Shown piece after piece: positions 21,620 to 31,276 of a stretch of DNA of 64,000 nucleotides (position 1 is its first letter; each line of letters opens with the position of its first letter). The position numbers were made by a program, and so were the translations under genes. Where the stretch lies: assembly GCA_022539475.1 (NCBI GenBank), contig VCMS01000085.1, positions 114,698 to 178,697 on the forward strand, given 5' to 3'. Below the pieces are notes generated by a model. It had not been told where the DNA came from. It searched no databases and was given only the letters and a program-made list of their open reading frames with translations. Origin of the DNA: Gracilaria domingensis. Lineage: Eukaryota; Rhodophyta; Florideophyceae; Gracilariales; Gracilariaceae.

Positions 21620-22436
21620 TGTTGTGCAAGACCCAGCGATGGGGAAAGACACGCAAAATCGGTTCAGAACCTCTCTCAAGAGGCGAGCACAGCAGTAGAG
21701 CGCTCCCACAGGTACGACACGGCAATGCCGGGTGTAAGACCGGGGTCGACCCTTCCCAAGTAATGGAGGGAGCGAAGCGGCGAAGAAGAAGCGTCCAGCG
21801 GTAGAGAACACACGACCCAAGTCGGCAGTAGCGTCACGTGCGTAGCACGCGGTACCTACGAGTGTGGCGATGACACGCGAGAGCGGTAATAGCCCACGCG
21901 AGTGTGTCGAGCCACGAACGGTATGCACCGGTACACCAAGTAGTGCTACCTGTATAACAGGGACAGAAATAAAGAAAACACACACAAGGTAAACACGCGA
22001 AAGCGGTAGTGGTATTAATGATGCCGCGAGGCGGATGATGAACCCTGCGCAAGGTGTCGACTCTCCGGGAGAAGGATATCGGTCACCAAGGGTGAAACAT
22101 CAGAGCCGAACACTCGGTTGTTCCGTTTACTTCCCCAGCACTGGGTGCAGCTCAACCTACTAAGTACGGCAGTAGGTTGGCCCACTGGGAGTGTGGTACA
22201 GCAGATATGCTACAAATATCTACTTCAAATACCCCAATGAATGGGTGCAAACCTCCCACACGTGTGTGACTCACCGGCTAGGGCGTGTACCTCATAAAAC
22301 TAATTCTAATATTACGTATACCCAAGAATGGGCTGATCTCACCAGTTACTCATACTGTGTGCGACCACCTCCCGGCATCGCCGTGCATATTATGAATCGT
22401 ATCAGCGAAGGAGTCCCGCAATCGCGTTGCACTACA
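21620..22436 (-). repeat. chromovirus A, 5' LTR
   Basis: 817 bp, the same length as the other copy, TGTTGTGCAA...TTGCACTACA in window orientation. Confidence 0.95.
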
Positions 22437-23984
22437 CACCACGCCAGATCACCAGCGGCCAATAACAGAACAACATAACGGGAAGCCGTAAGTTGACATC
22501 ACTCTCAACTGTGGATATGGTGAGTAGGCTAGAGTATTTGTTGAAAGCAGATAATCAAACTACAACTTTGGGTATACGAAGCATTGCAATTGTTCATATA
22601 AACCCGCGAGTTCGAGCGCTTACCGCCAACTCGACTCGGGCAGACCACGTTCCCCCGCACGACGACCCTCCAACCCTCTCTTGTCTCTCTCCATCTCTGT
22701 CGTCCACCCTCTCCCTTGGCATCCCCACCTTTCTTTAACACGGTCTGTGCTTCTTTGCCGTCAACTCTCTTCCTTCCTTTCTCTCTACTGGCGGTTTCGT
22801 CTCTTGCCCCTTTTTTGAAAGTCGTAGTTTGCTGCGCTCCGTTGGGATCGTGTGCACACTGCGACGTTTTTAATCGTACCAACGCCCTTACTCAACCGCC
22901 AAACATGGGTTGTGCGGTGCATCTAATAGCTTCTTGGCCTGCGTCTCTGTCGTCGGTTGTTGATCTTGACCTGAAAAATAAGACAGATCATGTTGTTTCA
23001 GTTCTGTTGTCTGGTTGTTGCGTTTGTCGCTGAGCTACGGTATTATCTCTCGCCGTGTAGACTGGTATTTTTGGTCGTTTGTTGTGCTACTGTTTTTGTG
23101 TTTTTTATCTCCCGCGCCGTTCCTTTTGGTTACAAAAAATGGCGTCTACACTCATGGTGAACAAATTACAAAAACGTTTGTATGTAGGTGGTAAAAGTGT
23201 TGGAAAATTGCAAAAAATTTTTGTTTTGTTTGGTTTTATCTCAGTTATGAACCTAAATCATCTTAATTGCTGCATTGAATACGTTTTCTAGAGATTTGTG
23301 TGCATGGGATTTGAAACCATACCCAGAGAATTAATTTTTTGCAACAGTATAAGTACTGTTCTTTGACTATATTTGTACTCTGTTTTTGGTGGTTTAAAAT
23401 TTTTACTAGTATTTTGCTCTTGATTGTCTGGAGATGAGCATTTTTCATAACCAGATGTCAATAGATTAAAAAGAAAGGTTTTCGAATTGTTTGATGAGAA
23501 TAGTTACTTAGGTGCTCTGGCAAAAATCAAAGTAGACAAGAAATTCGTTTTTCTGGTTGAAAGATTTTTAGACATTGTTTAGAAGTCGTTAGCAAGTATA
23601 GAGATGAAAACCATGGATAGGTGTAGGATGGATGTGAACGGAAGATGAAGTTGAGGAAAGGGAGGTAAAACTAGTGTAACTTGTGTATTCTTGTTGGTTG
23701 CTTTTTTGGTTTGGTACCTGTTTGTGTGGTTTGGAGCTAAACGGATATGTCTGTCTTAGAAAATATTGTTAAAGGTTTCTATATTTTTTAGATATGTCCA
23801 ATGTTTTTATGGATAAATTGTAGACATCTCGGCAAATGCTCCGTGTCCACGGTGCATGATGTCTGTCTTTATGTGGAAAGGGATGAGACTATGCACGCAT
23901 CTGGGTTCGAGTGCCGAAATTCTATTCGGAAAACCACTTGGTACGGTTCTGATGACGTTAGCGGCCACGGTGGTTTGGGGTGAT
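22437..23984. other. AT-rich intergenic DNA, one isolated TATA box
   Basis: There is a good TATA-like CATATAAACC at 22596-22604, followed by pyrimidine-rich DNA that looks like a start region. No convincing coding sequence follows: the open frame 22716-23033 has no motif and may be chance. Positions 23050-23900 are T-rich with nothing recognised. A host gene with short exons or a non-coding transcript cannot be excluded. Confidence 0.4.
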
Positions 23985-24300
23985 CCAATCAAGCCGTCAT
24001 TGCCTTTCCCATTGCCACCAGCGCTGCCCAATGAGCAAGCCCCACGTGCCGCTATCCATCGCAACACCCAATCAGCGCGCGTCCCATGGAATGGGGGACA
24101 TAACTCGCGTGCAGCCGCGCCTGCATCACGCGTGTGCGCGCCGCACTTGGTCCACAACGCAAGCAGACGTCGTTTGGCACGTTACGCGGCGGCAGATACA
24201 TGTCCGCGTCGGAGCAAGCTCGTTGTGTCGCCTACGCGCAATGCTTAACTGACCGCGCTTCGTGCCCCCTCCCCCGCGTTCCGCCACCCTAATAAAGCCC
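23985..24300 (+). promoter_or_regulatory. promoter of the ABCG gene (CCAAT boxes, TATA-like)
   Basis: Three CCAAT motifs at 23985, 24028 and 24068 and a TAATAAAG TATA-like box near 24290, about 130 bp before the ATG at 24421. A TGACGT element lies at about 23952. All are on the coding strand of the transporter. Confidence 0.5.
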
Positions 24301-24420
24301 GCTGCGCTGCCGACAATTGGCGAGCACGCGACACGGAAGCACTGGTTGCGCCTTCACTCGGCTTCTTCTTTTCTACCGCGGCGCGGGTAGCCGTTCACTT
24401 GTCTCTTCATTCGTGCCATA

Positions 24421-26466
24421 ATGGACCCCGTGGAGACCGTATGTTGACTTGCTCTTGTTGTTCGTTTGTGCATACATCTGATTCTAACATTCGCGTTTGT
24501 TTTCTTGTGTGCATGTGGTACGTAGGTCATGTACAATGGCGCCGATATTACGTATGACCCAAACGAGCAGCTCGACTTTGAGGGCGAGATGAGCGCCTCT
24601 GCCCGTCAAGCCGAGCGCGTCGATCTAGTATGGAAGGGCCTCACATTCACCGTGCCAGTCAAACTCGCAAAGACGCCCAAGTCCGAGATACCGACACATC
24701 TCGATGACAACGATCAATTCTCCGCGCGCGAAAAGGTCATCCTCCGGTCCATATCCGGCGAGGCGCGCGCAGGCACCATGCTCGCCGTCATGGGCAGCTC
24801 CGGTGCTGGCAAAACCAGTCTGCTCAACCTGCTCGCCGGCCGCGTCAGCACGAGCAAGGGCGCCAAGGCCACGGGCGCCGTGTATCTCAACGGCGAGCCG
24901 CGAAATTACAACAAGTTCAGAAAGCTGGCCGCTTATGTCATCCAGGATGACGACATGTTTGCCGAGCTCACCGTGCAGGAGCAGCTTACGTATGCCGCTC
25001 TGTTGCGCTTGCCGGCGTCCATGCCGAAGGAGAAGAAGCTCATGCGCGTGCAGAAGGTCATTCAGGAGCTGGGGCTCGGGAAGGTGAAGGACACCATGAT
25101 TGGCAATCAGATTGTGCGCGGTATTAGCGGCGGTGAGCGGAAGCGTGTCAACATTGGTACTGAACTTGTCACCAACCCGTCGTTGCTTTTCTTGGATGAA
25201 CCTACCACTGGTCTTGACAGTTTCAATGCGCTCAACGTGATGACAGCGTTGCGGCAACTGGCAAGCAATGGACGAACGATCATCTCCACCATTCATCAAC
25301 CGCGTTCCAGTATCTTTGCTCTGTTCGACCAGCTCTGCCTGCTTTCCGAGGGACGTGTCATGTACTTTGGGCCGGCCAAGGAGGCGGTGGATTACTTTTC
25401 GGCACTCAACTTTAGGTCGCCGTCTCAGTTTAACCCTGCTGACTTCTTTCTGGACCTGCTTAGCATTGATCCACGCTCCGTGGAAAGAGAGGCAAATACT
25501 CAGGCACGCGTGTCGTACCTGGGCGACATGTACGCCAAGCAAGCGAAGCCCATCGCGATTGAGGCGACGCCCGATCCGGAGGTGGGTGTGAACGGCGAGG
25601 GGGATTCTGTGGAGAAGGTTCAGTTCAAGGAGGGCATGTACCAAACAAGCTGGTTCAATGAGTTCAGCGTGCTGTGCAATCGGGCAGTAAAGCTAACGTT
25701 CCGGGAACGCGCTGCGAATGGGGTGCGTTTTGGACAGGTGCTGTTCTTCAGTATTCTGCTAGGATTGATCTGGCTAAACAACGGACGCGAGGACGATCTG
25801 GCAAAGAGGCAGTCTCTGACGGGTATTCTGTTCTTTATTTCGATCAACCAGGCGTTTGGCGGGGTGTTTGCGGTGATCTTTGGGTTCCCGCTGGAGCGAA
25901 GCATTGTGACGAGAGAGCGAGCGTCAAATATGTATCGGACAAGCTCCTATTTCCTGAGCAAGACTGTGACGGATTTGCCTCGATCTCTGGTGTTCAACAC
26001 GCTGTTCTCGGTGATTGTGTACTGGATGGTGGGGCTGAAACCGAAGGCGGGAGCGTTTTTCATCTTCGTGCTGACGATTTTCTTGACGACGGTGCTGGCG
26101 GAGTCGCTTTCCATCGCGGTGTCAATCATGGCCGGCGACGCTCAGACAGCTGCGGGTATCATCCCAGTGTTTGTGATTCTGGCGTTGCTGTTCGGTGGGT
26201 TTTTCATTGGCAGCGAGGACTTGGGAGGCTGGATTGCGTGGGCCAAGTACCTGTCGTTCATCTTCTACTCGTTCAATGCGCTCGGACACAACGAGTTTAC
26301 CGGGCGACCCGGGGAGGAGGAGATTCTGCCGCTGTTCAACGATCTGAGCATTGCGGAGAACCTGCTGGCGCTGTTTGCGTTGCTGGTCGGGTTCAGATTC
26401 ATCGGGTACTTGTTCCTCAAGTTCCTGCGCGGTCCGAAGTTCCTCAAGCTGGAGGGCGAGCATTAG
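24421..26466 (+). CDS. ABCG-family (White-type) half-transporter
   Basis: Two exons: 24421-24438 (MDPVET) and 24526-26466, joined in phase 0 across an 87-bp intron, giving 652 residues. The first exon is chosen because ATG-GAC-CCC-GTG-GAG-ACC is followed by a consensus GTATGT and the acceptor TACGTAG precedes GTC-ATG in the same frame; starting at the ATG at 24529 would lose only seven residues. Order is ATPase then membrane domain, as in ABCG. Visible motifs are Walker A GSSGAGKTS (Lys102), the ISGGE signature (206-210), Walker B LLFLDEPTTGLDS (Asp230, Glu231) and the H-loop STIHQPR. The last 270 residues hold about six hydrophobic spans. Such half-transporters dimerise in membranes to export lipids, sterols or other hydrophobic compounds; the substrate is not predictable. 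It is followed 261 bp later by the SDR gene on the same strand. Confidence 0.93.
24439..24525 (+). other. intron of the ABCG gene
   Basis: 87 bp, GTATGT donor and TACGTAG acceptor, phase 0, six codons after the start. It is the only intron I can support in the gene island. Confidence 0.8.
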
Positions 26467-26727
26467 CAAATTAGGGGTCTGCGTAGTACGCAGTGCGTAC
26501 TGTACCACCACGGGGGAGTTGATTCTGGGCGACGTGTATGTTGTAGCTGCGTTTACAGTGAACAAGCGATCAGTTGCATCGCGGCACATTGCTGCCCGCA
26601 GGCGACAGCCAGCGGCTGAGCGGCGCCACCTTCGGCGCGCGCTTCGAGCTGTATCTCTGCGGTGGGTGCCATCGTATAATCGTCGCGAGACGCCTCCCCC
26701 CCCTCCCACCGCCCGTCTCCACCAGAA

Positions 26728-28095
26728 ATGGCCACCGCAGCGGCGCGCACGGCGCCGTCGCCGCCGTCGCCGCCGTCGCCGCCCTCCCTGCGCGTGCTTC
26801 CCGAGCTGCCGCCGCGTCTCTCCTCCCCGCCGCGCCAACCCGCGCCCCGTCGCCGCGCCACGCCGCGCAGCGCGTCCTCTCTCTCCGCCGCGCAGCTCCG
26901 CAAGCCGCCCATGACCACCGCGCTGCCGCCGCGCTCCGCCACGCTGCAAGCCAGCGGCACCGCGCTGCAGCGCTTCATGCGCGCCGCCATCGCCGCCAAC
27001 GCGCCGCTGGTCGCCGTCACCGGCGGCCTGAGTTTCCTGGGCTCGCACGTCGTGGCGCGCATGCTGGCCAAGGGCTACTTTGTGCGCACGATTGTGCCGC
27101 AGGGCGCGTCGGCCGACTTTCTGCTGCGCCTCAACGGCGCGTCGCAGCGGCTGCAAATCGTGCCCGTCAGAGACCCGGCCGCGGAGGACGCGCGCTCGGC
27201 CATGCTCATCGCGTTTCGCGGCGTGAGCACGGTGGTGCACGCGGTGTCGTTTTCCACGCACGGCGGCAAGCTGCCCAAGGCGGTGGCGTCCAAGCGCATC
27301 GTGGACGCGCTCAAGATTGCGCTGGAGGCGGCGTCCGCGCCCGGCAACGTGGTGATTAACTTTATCTACATCTCTTCCGAGCTGAGCGTGTTCGACCCGC
27401 GACAGCACTCCAAGCGCAGCACTGCGCACCTCACCGAGAACGACTGGTTCGACTGCTCGCGCATGAGTCGCGAGAACACGCACGCGTTTGCATTTGCGCA
27501 CACCGTCGCCGAGATGCGGCTGTGGGCGCGCGTGGGCACGGGCAACCTGCCGTTCAACGTGTGCTCCGTCATCCCGTCGTTCGTGCTCGGCCCCGTGCTG
27601 TCGGCGCGCCAGGTCGGCTCCACGCCGTCCGTGTCGTTCTTCAACTCGGTGGCCAGCGGCGCGCTGACGCACATCCCGGACATGCCCATGTCGCCCGTGG
27701 ACGTGCGCGACGTGGCGCGCGCCGTCACGGCGTTGGCGGAGCGCCCCAACGTGGGCGGGCGCATGCTGCTCAGCGCCGAGGCCATGACGTCCAACGAGCT
27801 GGTGTTCCGCGCGCAGCGCGACTTTCCGCACTTTCGGTGGCCCGTGCTGAGTCGGCGGCGGCTGCTGCGGCGCTCGCACAGGGGCGACGACCCGTTGGCG
27901 AGGCGCGCGCTCAAGGAGGCGGACTTTGCGGCCAAGGATCGACGCGGCAGACGGTATGAGTTTTCGCAGACGAGGGCGCGCGTGGAGCTGGGGCTCAACT
28001 TCAGGGCGGTGGAGGACACGATTGGCGACACGCTGAAGAGCCTCAAGCGGTGTCAGGCGCTGAGCGAGGTGCCCAAGCTGCTCAAGCAGCGGTGA
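26728..28095 (+). CDS. extended SDR (DFR/epimerase-like), catalytic pair missing
   Basis: 455 residues. The first ~90 are Ala/Pro/Arg-rich and could be an organelle transit peptide; a second ATG at codon 62 is an alternative start. The rest is a Rossmann-fold extended SDR of the NAD-dependent epimerase/dihydroflavonol-reductase type. The nucleotide loop reads T98-G99-G-L-S102-F-L-G105, so the middle Gly of TGxxGxxG is Ser. The region that should hold YxxxK reads F254-A-F-A-H258 followed by TVAEMRLW, which matches the usual (Y..SK)TLAE...W context; both catalytic residues are replaced. NAD(P) may still bind, but normal reductase chemistry is doubtful. The end is basic and helical. It converges on PEX22, leaving a 132-bp gap. 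Confidence 0.8.
   Translation: MATAAARTAPSPPSPPSPPSLRVLPELPPRLSSPPRQPAPRRRATPRSASSLSAAQLRKPPMTTALPPRSATLQASGTALQRFMRAAIAANAPLVAVTGGLSFLGSHVVARMLAKGYFVRTIVPQGASADFLLRLNGASQRLQIVPVRDPAAEDARSAMLIAFRGVSTVVHAVSFSTHGGKLPKAVASKRIVDALKIALEAASAPGNVVINFIYISSELSVFDPRQHSKRSTAHLTENDWFDCSRMSRENTHAFAFAHTVAEMRLWARVGTGNLPFNVCSVIPSFVLGPVLSARQVGSTPSVSFFNSVASGALTHIPDMPMSPVDVRDVARAVTALAERPNVGGRMLLSAEAMTSNELVFRAQRDFPHFRWPVLSRRRLLRRSHRGDDPLARRALKEADFAAKDRRGRRYEFSQTRARVELGLNFRAVEDTIGDTLKSLKRCQALSEVPKLLKQR
26757..26800 (+). repeat. (GCCGTCGCC)n simple repeat
   Basis: A short 9-bp repeat coding for Pro-Ser-Pro in the N-terminal region of the SDR; typical of the GC-rich low-complexity starts of genes in this island. 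Confidence 0.7.
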
Positions 28096-28227
28096 GCACC
28101 ACCACGGCGCTGACGGCGGTGGCAAACAAGACGGCGCATTCCGTGGCGCCCTTTTTCGTTGTGTACTAGTAGTAAACGCATTGGTGACGCTGTTGGTAGT
28201 GAGATGCGGGTTTATAATAGGGACGGG

Positions 28228-29094
28228 TCACGACGCGCGCGGGAAGAAGGAGGCCAAAGACGTGAAGCGCGCGACGTTGCTGGCGAGCGGCTGCGCGGCG
28301 GCGGCGGCGCAGGCGGCTTCGTCTGCGCTGGTGAGCGCGACAAAGTGCACAAAGCGCTGCAGGCCGGTGACGACGGACACGGTCTCGTCGACGTGCAGCT
28401 GCGGCTCGAGCTGGCGCGCGACCGAAATGCGGCCCGTGTCGGTCTCGCAGAAGAGCAGCTTGGTGCGCTGCAGCAGGCCGCTCTCAAACAGGCCGGCGGC
28501 GTCGAGCGCGTCGGCGACCAGGCGCTCGCCGTCGTCGTCGTCCACGCGCACGACGACGTACAGCTCGAAGAGCGCGGCGAGGCGGCGCAGATGCGGCACC
28601 AGCGTGGGCCGCACCACCACCGGCAGCTGCGGCACCCGCAGCCCGGGGCGCGCCGCCTTGGCGTCCGCGGCGGCGACGGCGGCGGCGGCGGCGGCGCTCT
28701 CGGCGACGGCGGCCTCCTCCACGGCGGCCTCGCGGCGGCAGAAGAGCGCGCCGCGCTGCGCGGCGCTGCACACGGCGCCCAGCGTGACGACGTTGACGCG
28801 CGCCAGCCAGCGCGGCTTCTCGGCGCCGTCGCGCAGCGCGGCGCGGCGGTCGCGGCCGTCGGCGGCGGCGGCGCCAGCGGCGGCGCGCGGCGCGCCGCGG
28901 CGGCGCGACGGCGGGCGCGCGGCGGCGACGGCGCGGCGGCGGCCGCGGCGCGCGCCGAAGAGGAACACAATCGCGGCGGCGGCGGCCGTGGCCGCCACGA
29001 TGACGGGCGTCAGCCCCAGTCGGGTGGCCGCGACGCGCAGCGCGCCCGCGAGCGCAGAGACCGCGCGCGCCGAGAGCGACGACAGCAGCGACAT
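28228..29094 (-). CDS. PEX22: PEX22-like peroxisomal membrane protein
   Basis: 288 residues. One N-terminal membrane span (about 29-47), then a basic, Ala/Arg-rich linker. The C-terminal domain from about 150 has the order seen in plant PEX22: PTLVPHLRRLAALFELYVVVRVDDDDGE, ...LVADALDAAGL, then KLLFCETDTGRISVARQLEP (212-231), LHVDETVSVVTGLQRFVHFV. The 'LFC.T..G..S..RQLEP..H.D' block is the hallmark. PEX22 anchors the ubiquitin-conjugating enzyme PEX4 at the peroxisome and supports recycling of the import receptor PEX5. The start is ATG 29092-29094 at the head of the hydrophobic region. Divergent from the coiled-coil gene across about 500 bp of extremely GC-rich DNA; convergent with the SDR. 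The Ala-rich insert around 125-147 is unusual. Identification rests on remembered family pattern. Confidence 0.75.
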   Translation of the reverse strand: MSLLSSLSARAVSALAGALRVAATRLGLTPVIVAATAAAAAIVFLFGARRGRRRAVAAARPPSRRRGAPRAAAGAAAADGRDRRAALRDGAEKPRWLARVNVVTLGAVCSAAQRGALFCRREAAVEEAAVAESAAAAAAVAAADAKAARPGLRVPQLPVVVRPTLVPHLRRLAALFELYVVVRVDDDDGERLVADALDAAGLFESGLLQRTKLLFCETDTGRISVARQLEPQLHVDETVSVVTGLQRFVHFVALTSADEAACAAAAAQPLASNVARFTSLASFFPRAS

Positions 29095-29596
29095 CGGCGC
29101 CGGTGCCGCCGCGCGCCGCCCGCGCGCCGCGCGCGCGCGCGCCTAGTAGCCGCCGCCCCCGCGCGCGCGCGCGCGCGCGCGTTCAGCGCCGCGCCGCCGC
29201 GCGCGCCGCCGTGCGCCCGGCGTGGCCGGCGTGGCCACGTGCGCGCGCTGGCGCGTGACCGCCGCGACAATTGCTCGCCACGGCGCGCGCGCGACACGTT
29301 GTCGGCTGCGTTACCAGCCGCGCCCGGAAGACGCGCGCCGCGCGCCGCGCGCCGCCCGCCGCGCGCTGCTTATGATACGCGCCGCGCGTAGGCGCGCCCG
29401 CGCATCGGTCGCGCCACACGCGCGCGCCTCTGCCCGCCGCCCGCGCTCGTCTCGCCGCCCCCCCGCGCCCCCCCCCCCCCCCCCCCCCCAGCCCGTTCTG
29501 CCGCGCCCCCGCCCCTCCGCTCCCCGTCCCCGAGTCCCCCCCACCCCCACCCCCCAACCCCCCTCGCTTCTCGCTTCGCCCCCACACCCGCCCGCG
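29095..29596. promoter_or_regulatory. shared divergent promoter region, very GC-rich
   Basis: The spacer between the divergent PEX22 and coiled-coil genes. It contains a CG dinucleotide run near 29157-29182 and a C homopolymer near 29470-29490, then a CT/C-rich stretch typical of a leader just before the ATG at 29597. The open frame that extends upstream of 29597 to 29222 reflects GC content. No clear TATA box was seen. Confidence 0.5.
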
Positions 29597-30988
29597 ATGC
29601 ACGACGCCCTCCCCGCCACGCGCGCGCGCAAGCCCAAGCGCCGCGCGCCGCCGCCGCTGCCCGCGCCGCTCTGCGCGCCGGCGCGCCTGCGCAGCCGCGC
29701 CGCCGAGCGCGAGCGCGAGCGCGCGCCGAATGCGTCGGCGCCGTCGTCGGCGCCGCCGTCGCCCGAGCCGCTGGCGCTGCCCAAGCCGCACGTGTGGGTG
29801 CCCGACGACTTCCTCGCCATGGCCACCGAGCTGCAGCACCACCGCTCCGTCGAGTTTGAGCGCTTCTTCGGCGCGTCGCACCCCAAGCTGCCGCCGCAGC
29901 TGGCGCGCAAGACGCGCGGCGACGTCATCGCGCTCATGAGGCGCATGGCCAACTTTGGCGACGCCGTGCCGTGGTGCGCCGCCGGCCGCTGCGAGTACCG
30001 CACCTTCATGTCCGTGCTGGCCGCCGAGATGGCCTTTGTGTCCGAGCACAAGAGCGGCCGCGACGCCGCCATGGCCGCGCTGGGCAAGGCGCGCGCCGAG
30101 CGCCACCGCGTCGAGAGCGAGCGCGTCAAGCTCGCCGTCGAGAGCAAGGCGCTCTCCGAGCAGATGCGCCTGGAGCGCGCCGCCGCCGCCAAGCTGTCGC
30201 ACGCCAAGTCCGCCACCGAGTCCTCCCTGCACTCCACGCGCGAGCGCTACAAGACGCTCCGCGCCAAGTACACGCTGCTGCGGGACAAGCTGTGCAAGGC
30301 CAAGTTGAGCGAGCTGGAGGCGCGCCGCAGACTGGACCGCCTGCAGTTGAAGATCAGCGCGCTGCTGGGCGACGTCATCATCCCCACCTTGGATACGCTG
30401 TCGCCGTCGCAGCCGCAGTGGCTGGCGGACACGCACGTGCCGCTCGTGGCGGAGCAGCGCGCCGCGCGGCGCCGCGACGCCGCCGACCCGCCGCGCGCGC
30501 GCGAACAGCAGCAGCAGCAGCAGCAGCAGCCCAACATCCCGCCGCGCTCCGGCTCGCCGTTCATTGGCTACGACGAGCTGCTGCGGGAAAGCAAGGAGGA
30601 GCTGCAACTGCGCCTGCTCAAGTACCGGCTGCGCATGTGCGAGATGGAGACCAGCGAGTGGCGACAATCGCTGTCGTACGAGCGCGAGCGAATTCGACTG
30701 ATTGCGCGCGCAAAGGGCAGACTGGAGGAGGATGTGCAGCGCCAGAAGCAGGCCAACCGAGACGCGCAGAGCAGCCGGCTGAGCTCGGCGATGGGCAGGA
30801 GCAGCTCCAAGGGCGGCGCTGGCACCGTGAGGACGATTGCCAAGATCCGCGCGGCGGTCCGCGCGTCGCTGCCGACGGCGGAGAGCGGCGGCGCGGGCGC
30901 GAGCAAGGTGATCGCGAAGAAGGGCAGGAAGGGGCGCGCGCGCAAGTCGCTGACCAAGACGGCGGGCGAATGGACGTGGACAAACTGA
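29597..30988 (+). CDS. coiled-coil protein, function unknown, 463 aa
   Basis: The start at ATG 29597 is chosen because it follows the pyrimidine-rich leader; the open frame upstream runs through homopolymers. The N-terminus is Arg/Pro/Ala-rich and basic. Residues about 68-140 form a short folded segment (PHVWVPDDFLAMATELQHHRSVEFERFFG...). Residues about 150-262 are a heptad-rich Ala/Glu/Arg coiled coil. Q304-Q311 is a run of eight CAG codons. A second helical, charged part lies around 325-385, and the C-terminus is Lys/Arg/Gly-rich, ending TWTN. No enzyme motif or membrane span. It might be cytoskeletal, centrosomal or nucleic-acid-binding, but nothing here decides. It converges on the RAMP4 gene with an 84-bp gap. 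Confidence 0.75.
   Translation: MHDALPATRARKPKRRAPPPLPAPLCAPARLRSRAAERERERAPNASAPSSAPPSPEPLALPKPHVWVPDDFLAMATELQHHRSVEFERFFGASHPKLPPQLARKTRGDVIALMRRMANFGDAVPWCAAGRCEYRTFMSVLAAEMAFVSEHKSGRDAAMAALGKARAERHRVESERVKLAVESKALSEQMRLERAAAAKLSHAKSATESSLHSTRERYKTLRAKYTLLRDKLCKAKLSELEARRRLDRLQLKISALLGDVIIPTLDTLSPSQPQWLADTHVPLVAEQRAARRRDAADPPRAREQQQQQQQQPNIPPRSGSPFIGYDELLRESKEELQLRLLKYRLRMCEMETSEWRQSLSYERERIRLIARAKGRLEEDVQRQKQANRDAQSSRLSSAMGRSSSKGGAGTVRTIAKIRAAVRASLPTAESGGAGASKVIAKKGRKGRARKSLTKTAGEWTWTN
30506..30529 (+). repeat. (CAG)8 coding for polyglutamine
   Basis: Eight uninterrupted CAG codons inside the coiled-coil gene, between the two helical regions. Confidence 0.95.
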
Positions 30989-31072
30989 GCGAGCTCGCTT
31001 TGGTGCGCATGCCTAAAGTAAATGTACATATACAAATCTCACACAAGTTTTTTTACTGCAGTTGAGTTGAGT

Positions 31073-31276
31073 TTAGAGGCGTGGTCTGAACACTTCCAAC
31101 AGGCCCGAGCCGATGACGACAAAGGCGAAGAAGGCGATGAGAAGCGGCGCCAGCCCGTAGCCGTCGTCGGCGCTGCTCTTGCGCGCGGCCGAGTTGGTGG
31201 CGACCTTGCGCGTCACGTTCTTGTCGAAGCGCGTGGTGGCCTTGCGCAGGCGCGCGGCGTTGTTTCCGGACGGCAT
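31073..31276 (-). CDS. RAMP4/SERP1 (YSY6-type) ER membrane protein
   Basis: 67 residues from ATG 31276 to TAA 31073. The longer upstream frames are ignored because this start gives the full length typical of the family (about 65-70). It has a basic N-terminus ending in KATTRFDKNVTRKVATNSAARK, the conserved 'K..ki..RG.v' type cytosolic segment, then a Pro and one tail-anchor membrane span (about 42-62, LAPLLIAFFAFVVIGSGLL). Proteins of this family sit at the Sec61 translocon and stabilise new membrane proteins during ER stress. A minus-strand ATAAAAGCGG at about 31420-31411 is a possible TATA box. It is divergent from lipin and convergent with the coiled-coil gene. Confidence 0.88.
   Translation of the reverse strand: MPSGNNAARLRKATTRFDKNVTRKVATNSAARKSSADDGYGLAPLLIAFFAFVVIGSGLLEVFRPRL

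Larger units (their letters stand above)
13420..22436 (-). mobile_element. Ty3/gypsy chromovirus 'A', pol-deleted, 9.0 kb
   Basis: Bounded by two 817-bp LTRs (13420-14236 and 21620-22436) with TGT..GTGCAA / TTGCAC..ACA ends. On the minus strand the order is 5' LTR, primer-binding site (21617-21600), gag, a stub of protease, then directly the integrase C-terminus with a long tail and a chromodomain. An antisense ORF, a polypurine tract (14250-14237) and the 3' LTR follow. Reverse transcriptase, RNase H and the integrase core are missing. I count 11 differences between the LTRs (about 98.7% identity), so the insertion is fairly recent. The flanking bases (GAACA left, CACCA right) do not form a convincing target duplication. 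Confidence 0.9.

Noticed and set aside
22716-23033. 105-codon ORF after the TATA box at 22596
   Set aside because: Composition follows local pyrimidine-rich DNA, no motif and no convincing splice sites.
26122-28125. 667-codon minus-strand ORF across the ABCG end and SDR
   Set aside because: Antisense shadow of GC-rich real genes on the plus strand; Arg/His/Ala-rich with no motif.
28159-29391. 410-codon plus-strand ORF opposite PEX22
   Set aside because: No motif; shadow of the PEX22 frame and the GC-rich promoter.
29183-30667. 494-codon minus-strand ORF opposite the coiled-coil gene
   Set aside because: Low-complexity Gly/Arg/Ala/Leu composition from GC bias; the plus-strand frame has a better start and coiled-coil periodicity.
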